60,000 nt of DNA, from the NCBI RefSeq assembly GCF_932526225.1, contig NC_064048.1, forward strand, positions 12,285,665 through 12,345,664, written 5' to 3'. This stretch comes from Nematostella vectensis (Eukaryota > Cnidaria > Anthozoa > Actiniaria > Edwardsiidae). Made by a program: the position numbers and the translations under genes. Below the pieces are notes generated by a model. The model worked only from the letters and a program-made list of their open reading frames with translations. It ran no database searches and was not told the DNA's origin. Positions 22,445 to 31,868 of the stretch are shown in pieces. The stretch's first letter is position 1. Each line of letters starts with the position of its first letter.

Positions 22445-23340
22445 TTATTATGCATAAAGTGAAACACATCGCACGTCAGACTGAATCAAACCTGTTTGGA
22501 AATAGACATCACAATTCGACACAAGTCGCAGACCAACAGGAAATAGGTTACGAGTTAGCGACTTTGATGTGCTTTTTTATGAAGTTAATGCTTCATGCCG
22601 TAAACTCTTCTAATGTACAAACGCTGATTTCCCGTTTTTCTTTATCTAAATTACAAGGGATATTATAATTCTAGGCAGTTACTCGTGACACATGCAGTTT
22701 TAAGAACAGAATTCCAAGTTAATGTTTGTCACGACTCATCTTTCTCGTCTCTAGCGGATAAGTGTTTTTTTTTCTTTCTAAGCATTGAACGTGGACTCTG
22801 ATTCTCAAAATAAGAGAATATGATGATGATGATGATAACATTTAATCACATTGTCTTTCAAATATGCAGAGCTAATCGACGGCGGTTCACGCACCGTGAC
22901 AAGAAGCAATAAATACAAGATTCATTGCATTGCTATTTTTAACTATTTTTAAGCAAGCGGTCGGAATCCGTTCTCCGTTCACAGTCGTCCATGTACAATG
23001 TCTCCTTAGACCCAATACATACATCATTCAAATGTTGATTAAAACACTGTGCCCATGAGACAGCTTTGCGGACAACGCGTCGCTCTGTTAACTACTGAAG
23101 ATGAAGGAGAAAATTAGCAAGCTACTACACAACACTTCCGACATATGGTCACAACATAAAGTGCAAGCAATACCTGGTGTTTGGACATGATACCTGCGAG
23201 ACAAAGCGTCTTGTAGTGTCCCAGCTACACGCGCGTGTACACGGAGCTTTTATTCTATATTATTCTAATTTTTATGCGTTTTAGTTTTTGGTGTATCTTG
23301 TTAATGATGCGATATATTTTGCAATCCTCGTTTTTTTTTT
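22445..23340 (+). other. Upstream/intronic DNA of the HEPN-TPR gene
   Basis: No gene is recognised; one short ORF (22450-22668) has no domain. A small (GAT)n run lies near 22822. The stretch ends in a T tract and CAG (23347-23349). Confidence 0.4.
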
Positions 23341-23352
23341 TTTTTTCAGGAT

Positions 23353-26300
23353 ATGGCTTGCTCCCTTCCACTTTCAACTGACGTCGAGCGGGAGCGTTAC
23401 TTGCGACTTGCGCAACTTCTTGTGGAAGAAGGAACGACTGCGCTTAGAAAGTTCTTTGACAATATACACTCCCCGGCCACACTTGCCGCGGTGCTCACTA
23501 CAAAACAGAGACAGCTCCAACAGTTGTTGAAGAAAGGCATCCTATCCTCTACTCAGTGGAGTAAGCTCTTTCCTGCAAGTGGAAATCCAGAATCAAGAGA
23601 TTTTGACATAACGCTGCTTTCTGTGCTGCTCAGGAATATTTGCGGCATCCTGACTCCGACTGATCCATTCTGGAGCACTTATCCACCTGATGCAGATATC
23701 TCTTGTGAAGCTAATTTAGTAAGGATAAGAATGCTGAGAAATGAACTTGGACACTCAACCACTATACGTCTCAATGAATCTCAATTTGAAATCTATTGGG
23801 AGAAGATTTCGCGTGCACTGGTTGCGCTAGGGTCGAATAAGTTAAAGATAAGCGATTATAAGATGCGTCCCATCGGAACTAAAGATTACATTGACGTGAT
23901 TCGAATGTGGGTGGCCTCAGATGATGTGCTGCTCAATGAATTACAGAAAATGAGAAGAGAAGTCAAGTCAACAAGTGCCAGACAGGAGCTGAAGTACGAC
24001 ACGCACCACGAGGAGTTGATAGCCAGGTTTGACAAGCTAGAGAATCTCATAGGTATGTAATAGTACAAATTTTGCATGATACGATTCTGTATCACATCAT
24101 TTCATTCATTCAGTGCGTATCCATGAACAAAACAGATGTCATCTCTCAAAACATTACCTTACACTGTGGTATATTGATAGTTTATATTTCGTTGATTTCT
24201 CATTACCGTAATGATTCTAATAAGCGCATTGGCGGGTCTTTTTGTGGGGGGTGGGGGCTTATTAGAATAGATCGAAAACTAAGCTTTAGTTGCGAAACAC
24301 TGAAACAGCAGTAAAAATGATGTTAGACTTAATACAGTACATCCATAGAGGTGTTTTCATTGTGTATAATCAGATTCACACCATTAAAGTGGTGCTTTTG
24401 TTGAGACCTTTTTAGCCGGGGGGAGGGGGATGCTTATTAAAATCATTTTGGTTATCAAGTCTATGATTATTGATGTTTATTTGATGTATACATCGCAGTG
24501 GCAAAAAAAAGATATTTCTTACAGTGTGTCCAAGTATCGCCAATGGTATACCAGGGGCACATCCGGGAGTCCCAGAAAGGGGGTGGGGGGGGGGGGCGAA
24601 GCGAGCGTTTCAAGAAAAAAGTGGGGTATTCATTCATTGTTTTTTGTACATTTCCTTACATTTCTTGCTATTATTCTTAAGCCAAATATCTGAAAATTCG
24701 GGGGTCGGGAACGGCTTGACAATGATAACATTATCATCAACGGCAACAAACACTGTAGCTTTAGCAAGTTGCAAACTGTTAGCTGGCAAATGTAAATAAT
24801 TGTGTATTCCATTTTTTTACTAGCTTACTTTCTGCTATTCATAAAGCTTATGGTGGCTTTCTTGATGGCTTTCTTGAAACAAAATCATTTTCGATACCAT
24901 TCTATCTTGAGATATCTCCGCTATACACTTGCTTCAATGATTCTATCTTGAGATATCTCCGCTATACACTTGCTTCAATGATTCTATCTTGAGATATCTC
25001 CGCTATACACTTGCTTCAATAATTCTATTTTGAGATATTTCCGCTATACACTTGCTTCAATGATTCTATCTTGAGATATCTCCGCTATACACTTGCTTCA
25101 ATGATTCTATCTTGAGATATCTCCGCTATACACTTGCTTTAATGATTCTATCTTGAGATATCTCCGCTATACACTTACTTCAATGATTCTATCTTGAGAT
25201 ATCTCCGCTATACACTTGCTTCAATGATTCTATCTTGAGATATCTCCGCTATACACTTGCTTTAATGATTCTATCTTGAGATATCTCCGCTATACACTTA
25301 CTTCAATGATTCTATCTTTACGGGTCAACACGTGTTGGTGATTTCCTGAGAAAACTAAATATGTTTCATTTGTTTATCTCAGGGTCCACTAGTCACCAGT
25401 CTACAATAAGCAACGAGAGGCCGAAGCATAACGGGGAGTCTGGTGACGAGAGAGAGAAAGCTGACGCATTTATTGATGAGGGTTGCGAGAATATGGACCG
25501 GGGCAACTACCAGGAGGCGATTGAGTCTTTCCAAATGGCTGGGGTGCTATACGATAACACAAATTATTCCGAAACAGGACAGGCGAAGGCTAATTATAAT
25601 ATTGGTTTGATTCATGCCAGACTTGGTAACCACGAGGAGGCTATGGACAGTCACAATGCTGCCTTAAAGCTGTACCAAAACACAAGAAATGATCAACGAC
25701 TAGGGGATGTGCACCTGAATATTGGTAACACGCACTACGAGTGTAAGAACTACAAGGACGCGATGAAGCATTACGGAGATGCGTTGAGCCTGTACAAACA
25801 GACGAAGAATGATAAGGGGGAAGCGCGTGCGCATGTATGTATAGGTGATACAGACTACATGGGTGGTAACTACAAAGAGGCGATATCTCACTACAAAGAG
25901 GCCTTGAAGATGTTCCAAACGGCAAGAGATGAACAAGCGCAGGGGGATGCACATTTCAATATTGGTAATTTAAACTGCAAGCTAGGTAACTACGAAGAGG
26001 CGATAGTAAATTTAACAGATGCTTTGAGGCTGTTCGAAAAAATACACAATGATCAAGGACAGGGCGATGCACATTTGAGCATCGGGAATACACACAGCAA
26101 GCAAGGGAACTTCGAGGTCGCGATAGCAAGTTTTCACGCGGCTTTGGGGTTTTACCAGAAGTCAAACAATGACCAGCGACAGGGGGATGCACATTTCAAT
26201 ATTGGTATTTTAAACTGCAAGCTAGGTAACTACGAAGAGGCGATAGTAAATTTAACAGATGCTTTGAGGCTGTTCGAAAAAATACACAATGATCAAGAAC

Positions 26301-26614
26301 AGGGCGATGCACATTTGAGCATCGGGAATACACACATCAAGCAAGGAAACTTCGAGGTCGCGATAGCAAGTTTTCACGCGGCTTTGGGGTTTTACCAGAA
26401 GTCAAACAATGACCAGCGACAGGCGGATGCACATTTCAATATCGGTAACACACTCCGCAAGCAAGATAAATACGAAGAGGCGATGTTAAGTTATGGGCTG
26501 GCCTTGAGTGTGTACGAGAAAATCAAAGACAAAGAAGGACAAGGCAGAGTACATAGCAATATTTGTAGCGTGCAACAATTACTGCACATTATCAACGAAC
26601 ATAACGAATCGTAG
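23353..26614 (+). CDS. HEPN(DZIP3-type)-TPR protein, two coding exons
   Basis: Exon 23353-24052 ends in phase 1 at G|GTATGT. Exon 25383-26614 begins after CTCAG and restores the frame, giving about 643 residues. Residues 1-233 are a DZIP3-type HEPN domain with motif RNELGH at 129-134 (R-x4-H) and the shared blocks RDFDITLL.VLLRNIC and EANLVRIR.LRNEL. A linker follows, then nine 40-residue TPRs (about 260-620; pattern GDAHFNIGN...GNYEEAI....ALRLFEK) and a truncated tenth. HEPN domains commonly bind or cut RNA, and TPR arrays bind protein partners; a sensing or adaptor role is inferred. Two TPRs (25948-26187) are duplicated next door at about 98% identity. The ATG follows a T-tract acceptor by three bases, so a 5' UTR exon lies upstream. 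Confidence 0.85.
24214..24268. repeat. Short inverted repeat in the HEPN-TPR intron
   Basis: ATTCTAATAAGC (24214-24225) is inverted at 24257-24268. A related GCTTATTAAAAT lies near 24432. Possibly remains of a MITE. Confidence 0.4.
24580..24870 (+). repeat. Intronic segment shared with the HEPN-ROC gene
   Basis: Counterpart of 11740-12055, in the same orientation and the same intron position after a paralogous HEPN exon. Confidence 0.75.
24899..25319 (+). repeat. Minisatellite, 41-bp unit, about 10 copies
   Basis: The unit ATTCTATCTTGAGATATCTC plus CGCTATACACTTGCTTCAATG repeats with a 41-bp period and few changes (CTTGC/CTTAC, CAATG/TAATG). It lies in the HEPN-TPR intron and ends about 60 bases before the TPR exon acceptor. 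Confidence 0.95.
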
Positions 26615-26683
26615 CGACTGTAGGCTGACGGGTTGGGAAGACAGTTTGCTGTTTGTATTATATTTATATTATTGTTTTCTTAC

Positions 26684-27078
26684 GTTTCAATCTAGTTCTT
26701 GTGGGCGCGCGCACATTCCTACGCAAAGCGTGCGTGAGTCCTCTTATAACACATGTACCCTTGATCAATCACAGCGCGCGATTTACGAATTTCCTTCTTT
26801 AATTAAAAAATAGATCTCATTTTTGCGTGCGTCTGACCTCTGATAGATACACAGATGACTTCACAACCCGTCATGAACAAAAAAATAAGCATCAAGATAG
26901 ACGCACAAAACAATGAGATCTCATTTGTTTTATACAACAATTAAAATGTTGTCTTACGTTACCTAGTCTTGGGGGAGCGCGTGCGTAATGCTGACGCCAA
27001 GCGTGCGTGTTTCCTCTTATAACACACAGATCCTTGACCAATCAGAACGCGCGATTTGCGAGCATCGTTATTTAATTT
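26684..27078 (+). repeat. Duplicated module of about 120 bp, offset about 270 bp
   Basis: 26684-26805 and 26953-27078 share CTAGT.CTTG, GCGCG, CAAAGCGTGCGTG / CCAAGCGTGCGTG, TCCTCTTATAACACA, CCTTGA.CAATCA and GCGCGATTT.CGA. The second copy carries a clean CCAAT box (GACCAATCAGAA). It lies just after the HEPN-TPR stop. Confidence 0.7.
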
Positions 27079-27091
27079 AATATATCTAATA

Positions 27092-27262
27092 AACCAAAAA
27101 CTGGAATTCGAATCTTCCAAATTTTCGTCTTTAATAAGACTTCTTCAGGGCAGACCCAGGGCAGAATTCCATTTTTTTTCAGGGCAGAATTCCAGTTTTT
27201 GGTGTATTGTATTCATTGTTCTGGTACAAGACCACGACAGCTTGGGCTCTTTGTTTCTATTC
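27092..27262 (-). mobile_element. Retroelement fragment with hammerhead-like core, copy B
   Basis: On the minus strand, CTGAAGA-A-GTCTT-ATTA-AAGAC-GAAA lies at about 27124-27148 next to the conserved arm ending in ...CCAGTTTTTGG. A partial second arm and the conserved flank (GGTGTATTGTATTCATTG, then CTTGGGCT) follow on the plus side. Related copies are at 34640-34760 and 55857-56000. Confidence 0.6.
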
Positions 27263-27385
27263 ATAAATAATTTAATATATCGATATTTCGTGCGGTATTT
27301 ACACGCGCATTCCAGCCGAGTGCTTTCCCACCTACTAGTTTTAAAGTATTTTCTAAAGTTTTGAATGTCTACTGAAATTCTAAAA

Positions 27386-27591
27386 TAGGGGACTTGCGCT
27401 AAGAGATCACGTGAGCTTTTTGGGTGACAAATTCAAAACAAAATGATCATACAAAAAATCAGAAATGACTGCGCTTACGTAAGCGCTGAATATGTTCCTT
27501 CTCTTTTGCTGTTATTTTGCCGCTAAAAAGCTGAGCCGTGCGTTAGTTTGCCACCCAAACAGTCACGTGATCTCTTAGCGCAAGTCCCCTA
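27386..27591. mobile_element. MITE with 29-bp perfect TIRs, TA ends
   Basis: 27386-27414 starts TAGGGGACTTGCGC and 27563-27591 is its exact reverse complement. Both ends carry TA, consistent with a TA target duplication. The TIR contains CACGTG. A diverged copy is at 58473-58740. Confidence 0.85.
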
Positions 27592-27895
27592 TTGCAGACG
27601 GCTCGCTTGACACAAAAAAAAAGAATCCTCACATAGGGTTATAATTGCAAGCAGTGAGCTTAGCGTTTTTATTCAATATTCCACAAAAATGGCTTGAATA
27701 ATATTGAAATTTCACGTTAAACCCTAAGTACCTATCTCTTAAACAGTTCCCTTTGTTTAATATAGTATTCCCTAGTACTTTTTCTATTTATCATATAAAC
27801 GGAATTTCTACAATATTTAAATCTTCTCTTTTTTTTCTGTTTGTCGTACAACCATCTTGAGACAAACAATTAACTGTTTGTTCTTACTATTTCGC
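27592..27895. other. Nothing recognised
   Basis: AT-rich spacer between a MITE and the 32-bp array. Confidence 0.5.
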
Positions 27896-29240
27896 ATGCG
27901 CAGCACAAGTGAGAGTCGGTCAAACACAAGCGCAACACGAGTAAGAATCAGTCAAATACAATCGCAACACAAGTGAAAATCAGTCGAACACAAAGCACAA
28001 CACAAGTAAGAATCGGTCATAACACAATCATAACACTAGTGAGAATCAGTAAAACACAATCGCAATACAAGTGAGAATCAGTCAGACACAAGCACAACAC
28101 AAGTGAGAATCAGTAAAACACAATCGCAACAAAAGTGAGAATCAGTCAAACACATGTACAACACAAGTGAGAATCGGTCAAACACAAGCGCAACACAAGT
28201 GAGAATCGGTCAAATACAAGCGCAACACAAGTAAGAATCGGTCATAACACAATCACAACACAAGTGAGAATCAGTCAAACACAAGCGCAACACAAGTGAA
28301 AATCAGTCAAAAACAAGCGCAACACAAGTTAGAATCGGTCAAACACAAACGCAACACAAGTAAGAATCGCTCAAACACAAGCGCAACACAAGTAAGAATC
28401 GGTCAAACACAAGCGCAGCACAAGTGAGAATCGCTCAAACACAAGTGCAACACAAGTGAGAATCGGTCAAACACAAGCGCAGCACAAGTTAGAATCGCTC
28501 AAACACAAGCGCAACACAAGTAAGAATCGCTCAAACACAAGCGCAACACAAGTGAGAATCGCTCAAACACAAGCGCAACACAAGTGAGAATCGCTCAAAC
28601 ACAAGTGCAACACAAGTGAGAATCGCTCAAACACAAGCGCAACACAAGTAAGAATCGCTCAAACACAAGCGCAACACAAGTAAGAATCGGTCCAACACAA
28701 GCGTTGTTTCACAAGTGCGAATCGGTCAAACACAAGCGCGACACAAGTGGAATCGGTTAAACACAAGCCCAACACAAGAAAGAATCTGTCAAACACAAGC
28801 GAAACACAAGTGCGAATCGGTCAAATACAAGTGCAACACAAATAAGAATCGGTCATAACACAAGCGCAACACAAGTGAGAATCGGTCATAACACAGAGTG
28901 AGAATCGGTCATAACACAAAGCACAACACAAGTGAGAATAGGTCATAACACAAAGTGAGAATCTATCATAACACAAGCGCAACACAAGTGAGAATCGGTC
29001 ATAACACAAAGTGAGAATCTATCATAACACAAGCGCAACACAAGTAAGAATCGGTCATAACACAAAGTGAGAATCTATCATAACACAAGCGCAACACAAG
29101 TGAGAATCGGTCATAACACAAGCGCAACACAAGTGAGAATCGGTCATAACACAAGCGCAACACAAGTGAGAATCGGTCATAACACAAAGTGAGAATCTAT
29201 CATAACACAAGCGCAACACAAGTGAGAATCGGTCAAGCAC
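27896..29240 (+). repeat. Minisatellite, about 32-bp unit, roughly 42 copies
   Basis: The unit CAAACACAAGCGCAACACAA plus GTGAGAATCGGT repeats with point variation and occasional unit-length changes. In the last 350 bp the pattern shifts to alternating GTGAGAATCGGTCATAACACA and AAGTGAGAATCTATCATAA, a higher-order repeat. Minus-strand ORFs here are repeat translations. Confidence 0.95.
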
Positions 29241-29334
29241 TAGCACAATAAAGCAAGTTATTCCTCTAGCCTTTGCGATTATGTACAAGTGAGAATCGGA
29301 AAATTGCGTGCGCTGCGCTTACTTCCTAGCCTTA

Positions 29335-29550
29335 TACCGCATTCACACCAGCACTAATTAAACTGGTTTAAATCTCAATCTCCCAATAGTTGACAGAACC
29401 AAGAATAAAACTTAATAGACTGTGTTGTACATGTTACTAAGTGATGATTTAGCTAGTAAGAATAAAAAACCAATGAGAAACATGGCAAGTTATCAGGCAA
29501 AGAAAAACCTTGCTTAATTAACTAAACATGGTTTTGGTGTGAATCCAGCG
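29335..29550. mobile_element. Harbinger-like MITE, ATTCACACC family, copy 1
   Basis: It starts TACCGCATTCACACCAGC and ends GGTGTGAATCCAGCG, with TTA on both sides (29332-29334, 29551-29553). The 3-bp TWA duplication is typical of PIF/Harbinger insertion. Interior block GAGAAAC.TGGCAAGTTATC is shared with the copy at 57191-57611. Confidence 0.8.
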
Positions 29551-29767
29551 TTACATAACAGAGCGCCAGTTAATGAAGTCGAGGCTCTATCTAAGTCCTG
29601 CCTCCCCCACCTCCCTTTAAATGTCTCTGTAATGTTCGGCTCATCAGACAAAGTTATTTACAAGGTACTTCTACCGTAAGAAGCATTAGCACCAAAGAGT
29701 CATCGATCACACGCTGTGAGGCGCTGCGTGACACACAGAATGCCTCGATGGTATTGTTGCTGTGGCC

Positions 29768-29957
29768 TTACGTGACGCTGATGTCGTCAGTATGGCGTGA
29801 CTGTTCCATACGTGACGTTGATGTTGTCAGCATGGCGTAACCGTGTCATACGTGACGCTAATGCTTTCAGTATGAGGGGACCGTACCTTACGTGACGCTG
29901 ATGTTGTCAGCATGGCGTGACCGTGCCTTACGTGACGCTGATGTTGTCAGTATGGCG
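29768..29957 (+). repeat. Minisatellite, 40-bp unit, five copies
   Basis: CGTGACGCTGATGTTGTCAG starts at 29771, 29811, 29851, 29891 and 29931, an exact 40-bp period, each followed by (C/T)ATGGCGTGACCGTGCCTTA-type sequence. Confidence 0.9.
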
Positions 29958-30202
29958 ATTCAAAATCCCCCAAGGATTGCTTCGAAAAGACTGTGCTAGG
30001 ATTCCGAACACCTGTCTATGAATCCCTGTTATTACTATAGTAATCCGTGGATCGATCATACAACACCCTTAAAAGTGTCCTTTTTAAAACAGTTTTGAAC
30101 AACAAGGAGACTATGTCTTATTTCTGAAAACGCCCTTTGGCCCTGTTCTCTCATGAAAGCTTGGCGAACGTCTCCCGAACCTGTCCCGAAGCACATCCGG
30201 CA

Positions 30203-30341
30203 TGACAAACGAGTCATTCTTTTCGACACGACCATGGTCGATTTTCTTTATCAATACTGGAAGGTTCCCTCAGTTTCTCTTCGCTCCCTTGGCGAACACC
30301 TTCACGACGGGTTTCCGAATATTACCGAAGTACTTCCGGCA
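30203..30341 (-). repeat. Partial tandem duplication of the GPCR tail
   Basis: Sequence here repeats the end of the GPCR coding exon with a 139-bp offset (for example GTCATTCTTTTCGACACGAC at 30213 versus GTCATTCTTTCCGACACGAC at 30352). It lies directly downstream of the GPCR stop, so it is a non-coding second tail. Confidence 0.75.
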
Positions 30342-31525
30342 TCACAAACAAGTCATTCTTTCCGACACGACCATGGTCGATTTTCTTTTATCAATACTCG
30401 AAGGCTCGCTCGGGTCTTCTTCGCTTCCTCCATTTCTCAGCTTCGCGTAAACCTTCACGAATGGCATCCGAAACCTGCCCGGGCTTCTCCGATCGCAGCG
30501 CTTGTTATTGTTTTCTGGGCCGGAGACGGCTTGTTTGCGCAACGTGCTTCGTCGTGTGGTCGGTCCAGCTGTCGAGTTTAAACTGTCGAAGGCTTTGATA
30601 TGCAAGGCGTTCAGGAACGCCTTTCGGAAAGTCTTGTTGAAAATCACATAGAGAATCGGATTTAGAGCGCTGTTGGCGTGGCCAAGCCAGAAGCCGAAAA
30701 GTCTTAAAAACAACGGCGAGCAGAGGAAGGACATGAGATCAAAGTAGATAAGGAAGTGCAGCACGTGCAGCGGCAGCCAGCAGATCGCGAAGAAGATGGT
30801 GCACGTGATCAGCATCTTGATGACGCGTTTCTTCTTGTTGTTAATCTGCTCGTCCCCGCCACCCCCCATCTCCTTCTTGAAAAGCTTCCGGCAGATAATC
30901 GAGTAGAGCACCGCCATCAGGGCCAATGGGACCGCGTAAAGAAACACGAACATGCACACGGCGAAGTACTTCGGGAATTCCTCGGGGGCGAAGTCGTACT
31001 TGGGGTCACACGAAAGACCGCGGGCGCTTTTATTGACGCGATAAGCGCGAAAGTAAAAACCAAACATCCCAACGGAGAACACCCATATCAGCACCAACGC
31101 TAATTTAGACGTCCCCAGAGTCAAGGTCTGCTTCCATACGTACACTATACTGATGAATCTATCGATGGTGATGGTGGTTAGGGTGAAGATTGATGCAGCG
31201 ATCGAAATCGCCACGGCTGACTGAACGACTTTGCAAAGAATCTCCCCGAAGACGCCGCCAAACCACCTGTTTTGTATATAGAGATAGCTGACGGAGTAGG
31301 GCATGGTGAAGATCGTCACAAGGAGGTCGGCGATGGCCATGTTCACGATCAAGTAGTTGAGAGCGTTACGCAGAGTGTGATGACGATACACCACAAACAA
31401 CACCAATGAGTTACCTAGCAACGAAATAGGGAAGATGACGGCGTAAGCGAACGTCAGAACCACTTGCAATGTCAGATCGTAGTTATAGCGACAGTATTGA
31501 TAGTACTGATGGGTGGCGTTCCGCG
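30342..31525 (-). CDS. Rhodopsin-family GPCR, neuropeptide-receptor-like (5' exon missing)
   Basis: About 393 residues of a class A G-protein-coupled receptor at the plasma membrane. Motifs in order: TM1 LLGNSLVLFVV, TM2 NMAIADLL, a Cys before TM3 (ILCK), TM3 end DRF in place of DRY, TM6 FFAICWLPLHVL and TM7 NSALNPILYVIF. A basic, Ser/Thr-rich tail follows. The overall pattern resembles QRFP/NPFF/NPY-type peptide receptors; the ligand cannot be told. A frame continues upstream to 31598, but the exon edge is at 31525, where the minus strand reads CTTCTTGTTTCAG|CG. The apparent N-terminus beyond lies in a minisatellite and is intron. There is no Met before TM1 within the exon, so at least one upstream exon is missing. 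Confidence 0.85.
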
Positions 31526-31543
31526 CTGAAACAAGAAGAGACA

Positions 31544-31868
31544 GGGTTAAAATATACCACGCGGGTAAGAATATACCACGTGGGTTAGAATATACCACGT
31601 GGGTTAGAATATACCACGTGGGTTAGAATATACCACGTGGGTTAGAATATACCACGTGGGTTAGAATATACCACGTGGGTTAGAATATACCACGTGGGTT
31701 AGAATATACCACGTGGGTTAGAATATACCACGTGGGTTAGAATATATTACGTGGGTTAGAATATACCAGGTGGGTTAGAATATACCACGTGGGTTAGAAT
31801 ATACCACGTAGGTTAGAATATACCACGTGGGTTAGAAAATACCGCGTGGGTTAGAATATACCACGTGG
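31544..31868 (-). repeat. Minisatellite, 19-bp unit, 17 copies, in the GPCR intron
   Basis: The unit GGGTTAGAATATACCACGT repeats 17 times; 12 units contain the palindrome CACGTG and the others have single changes there. It begins 20 bases upstream of the GPCR exon acceptor. Confidence 0.95.

Noticed and set aside
27896-29240. CRISPR-like array of about 32-bp repeats
   Set aside because: Units are head-to-tail with no unique spacers, and the genome is eukaryotic with introns.
31526-31598. GPCR N-terminus MVYSNPRGIF...
   Set aside because: It lies in the 19-bp array, upstream of a strong acceptor (CTTCTTGTTTCAG), so it is intronic.
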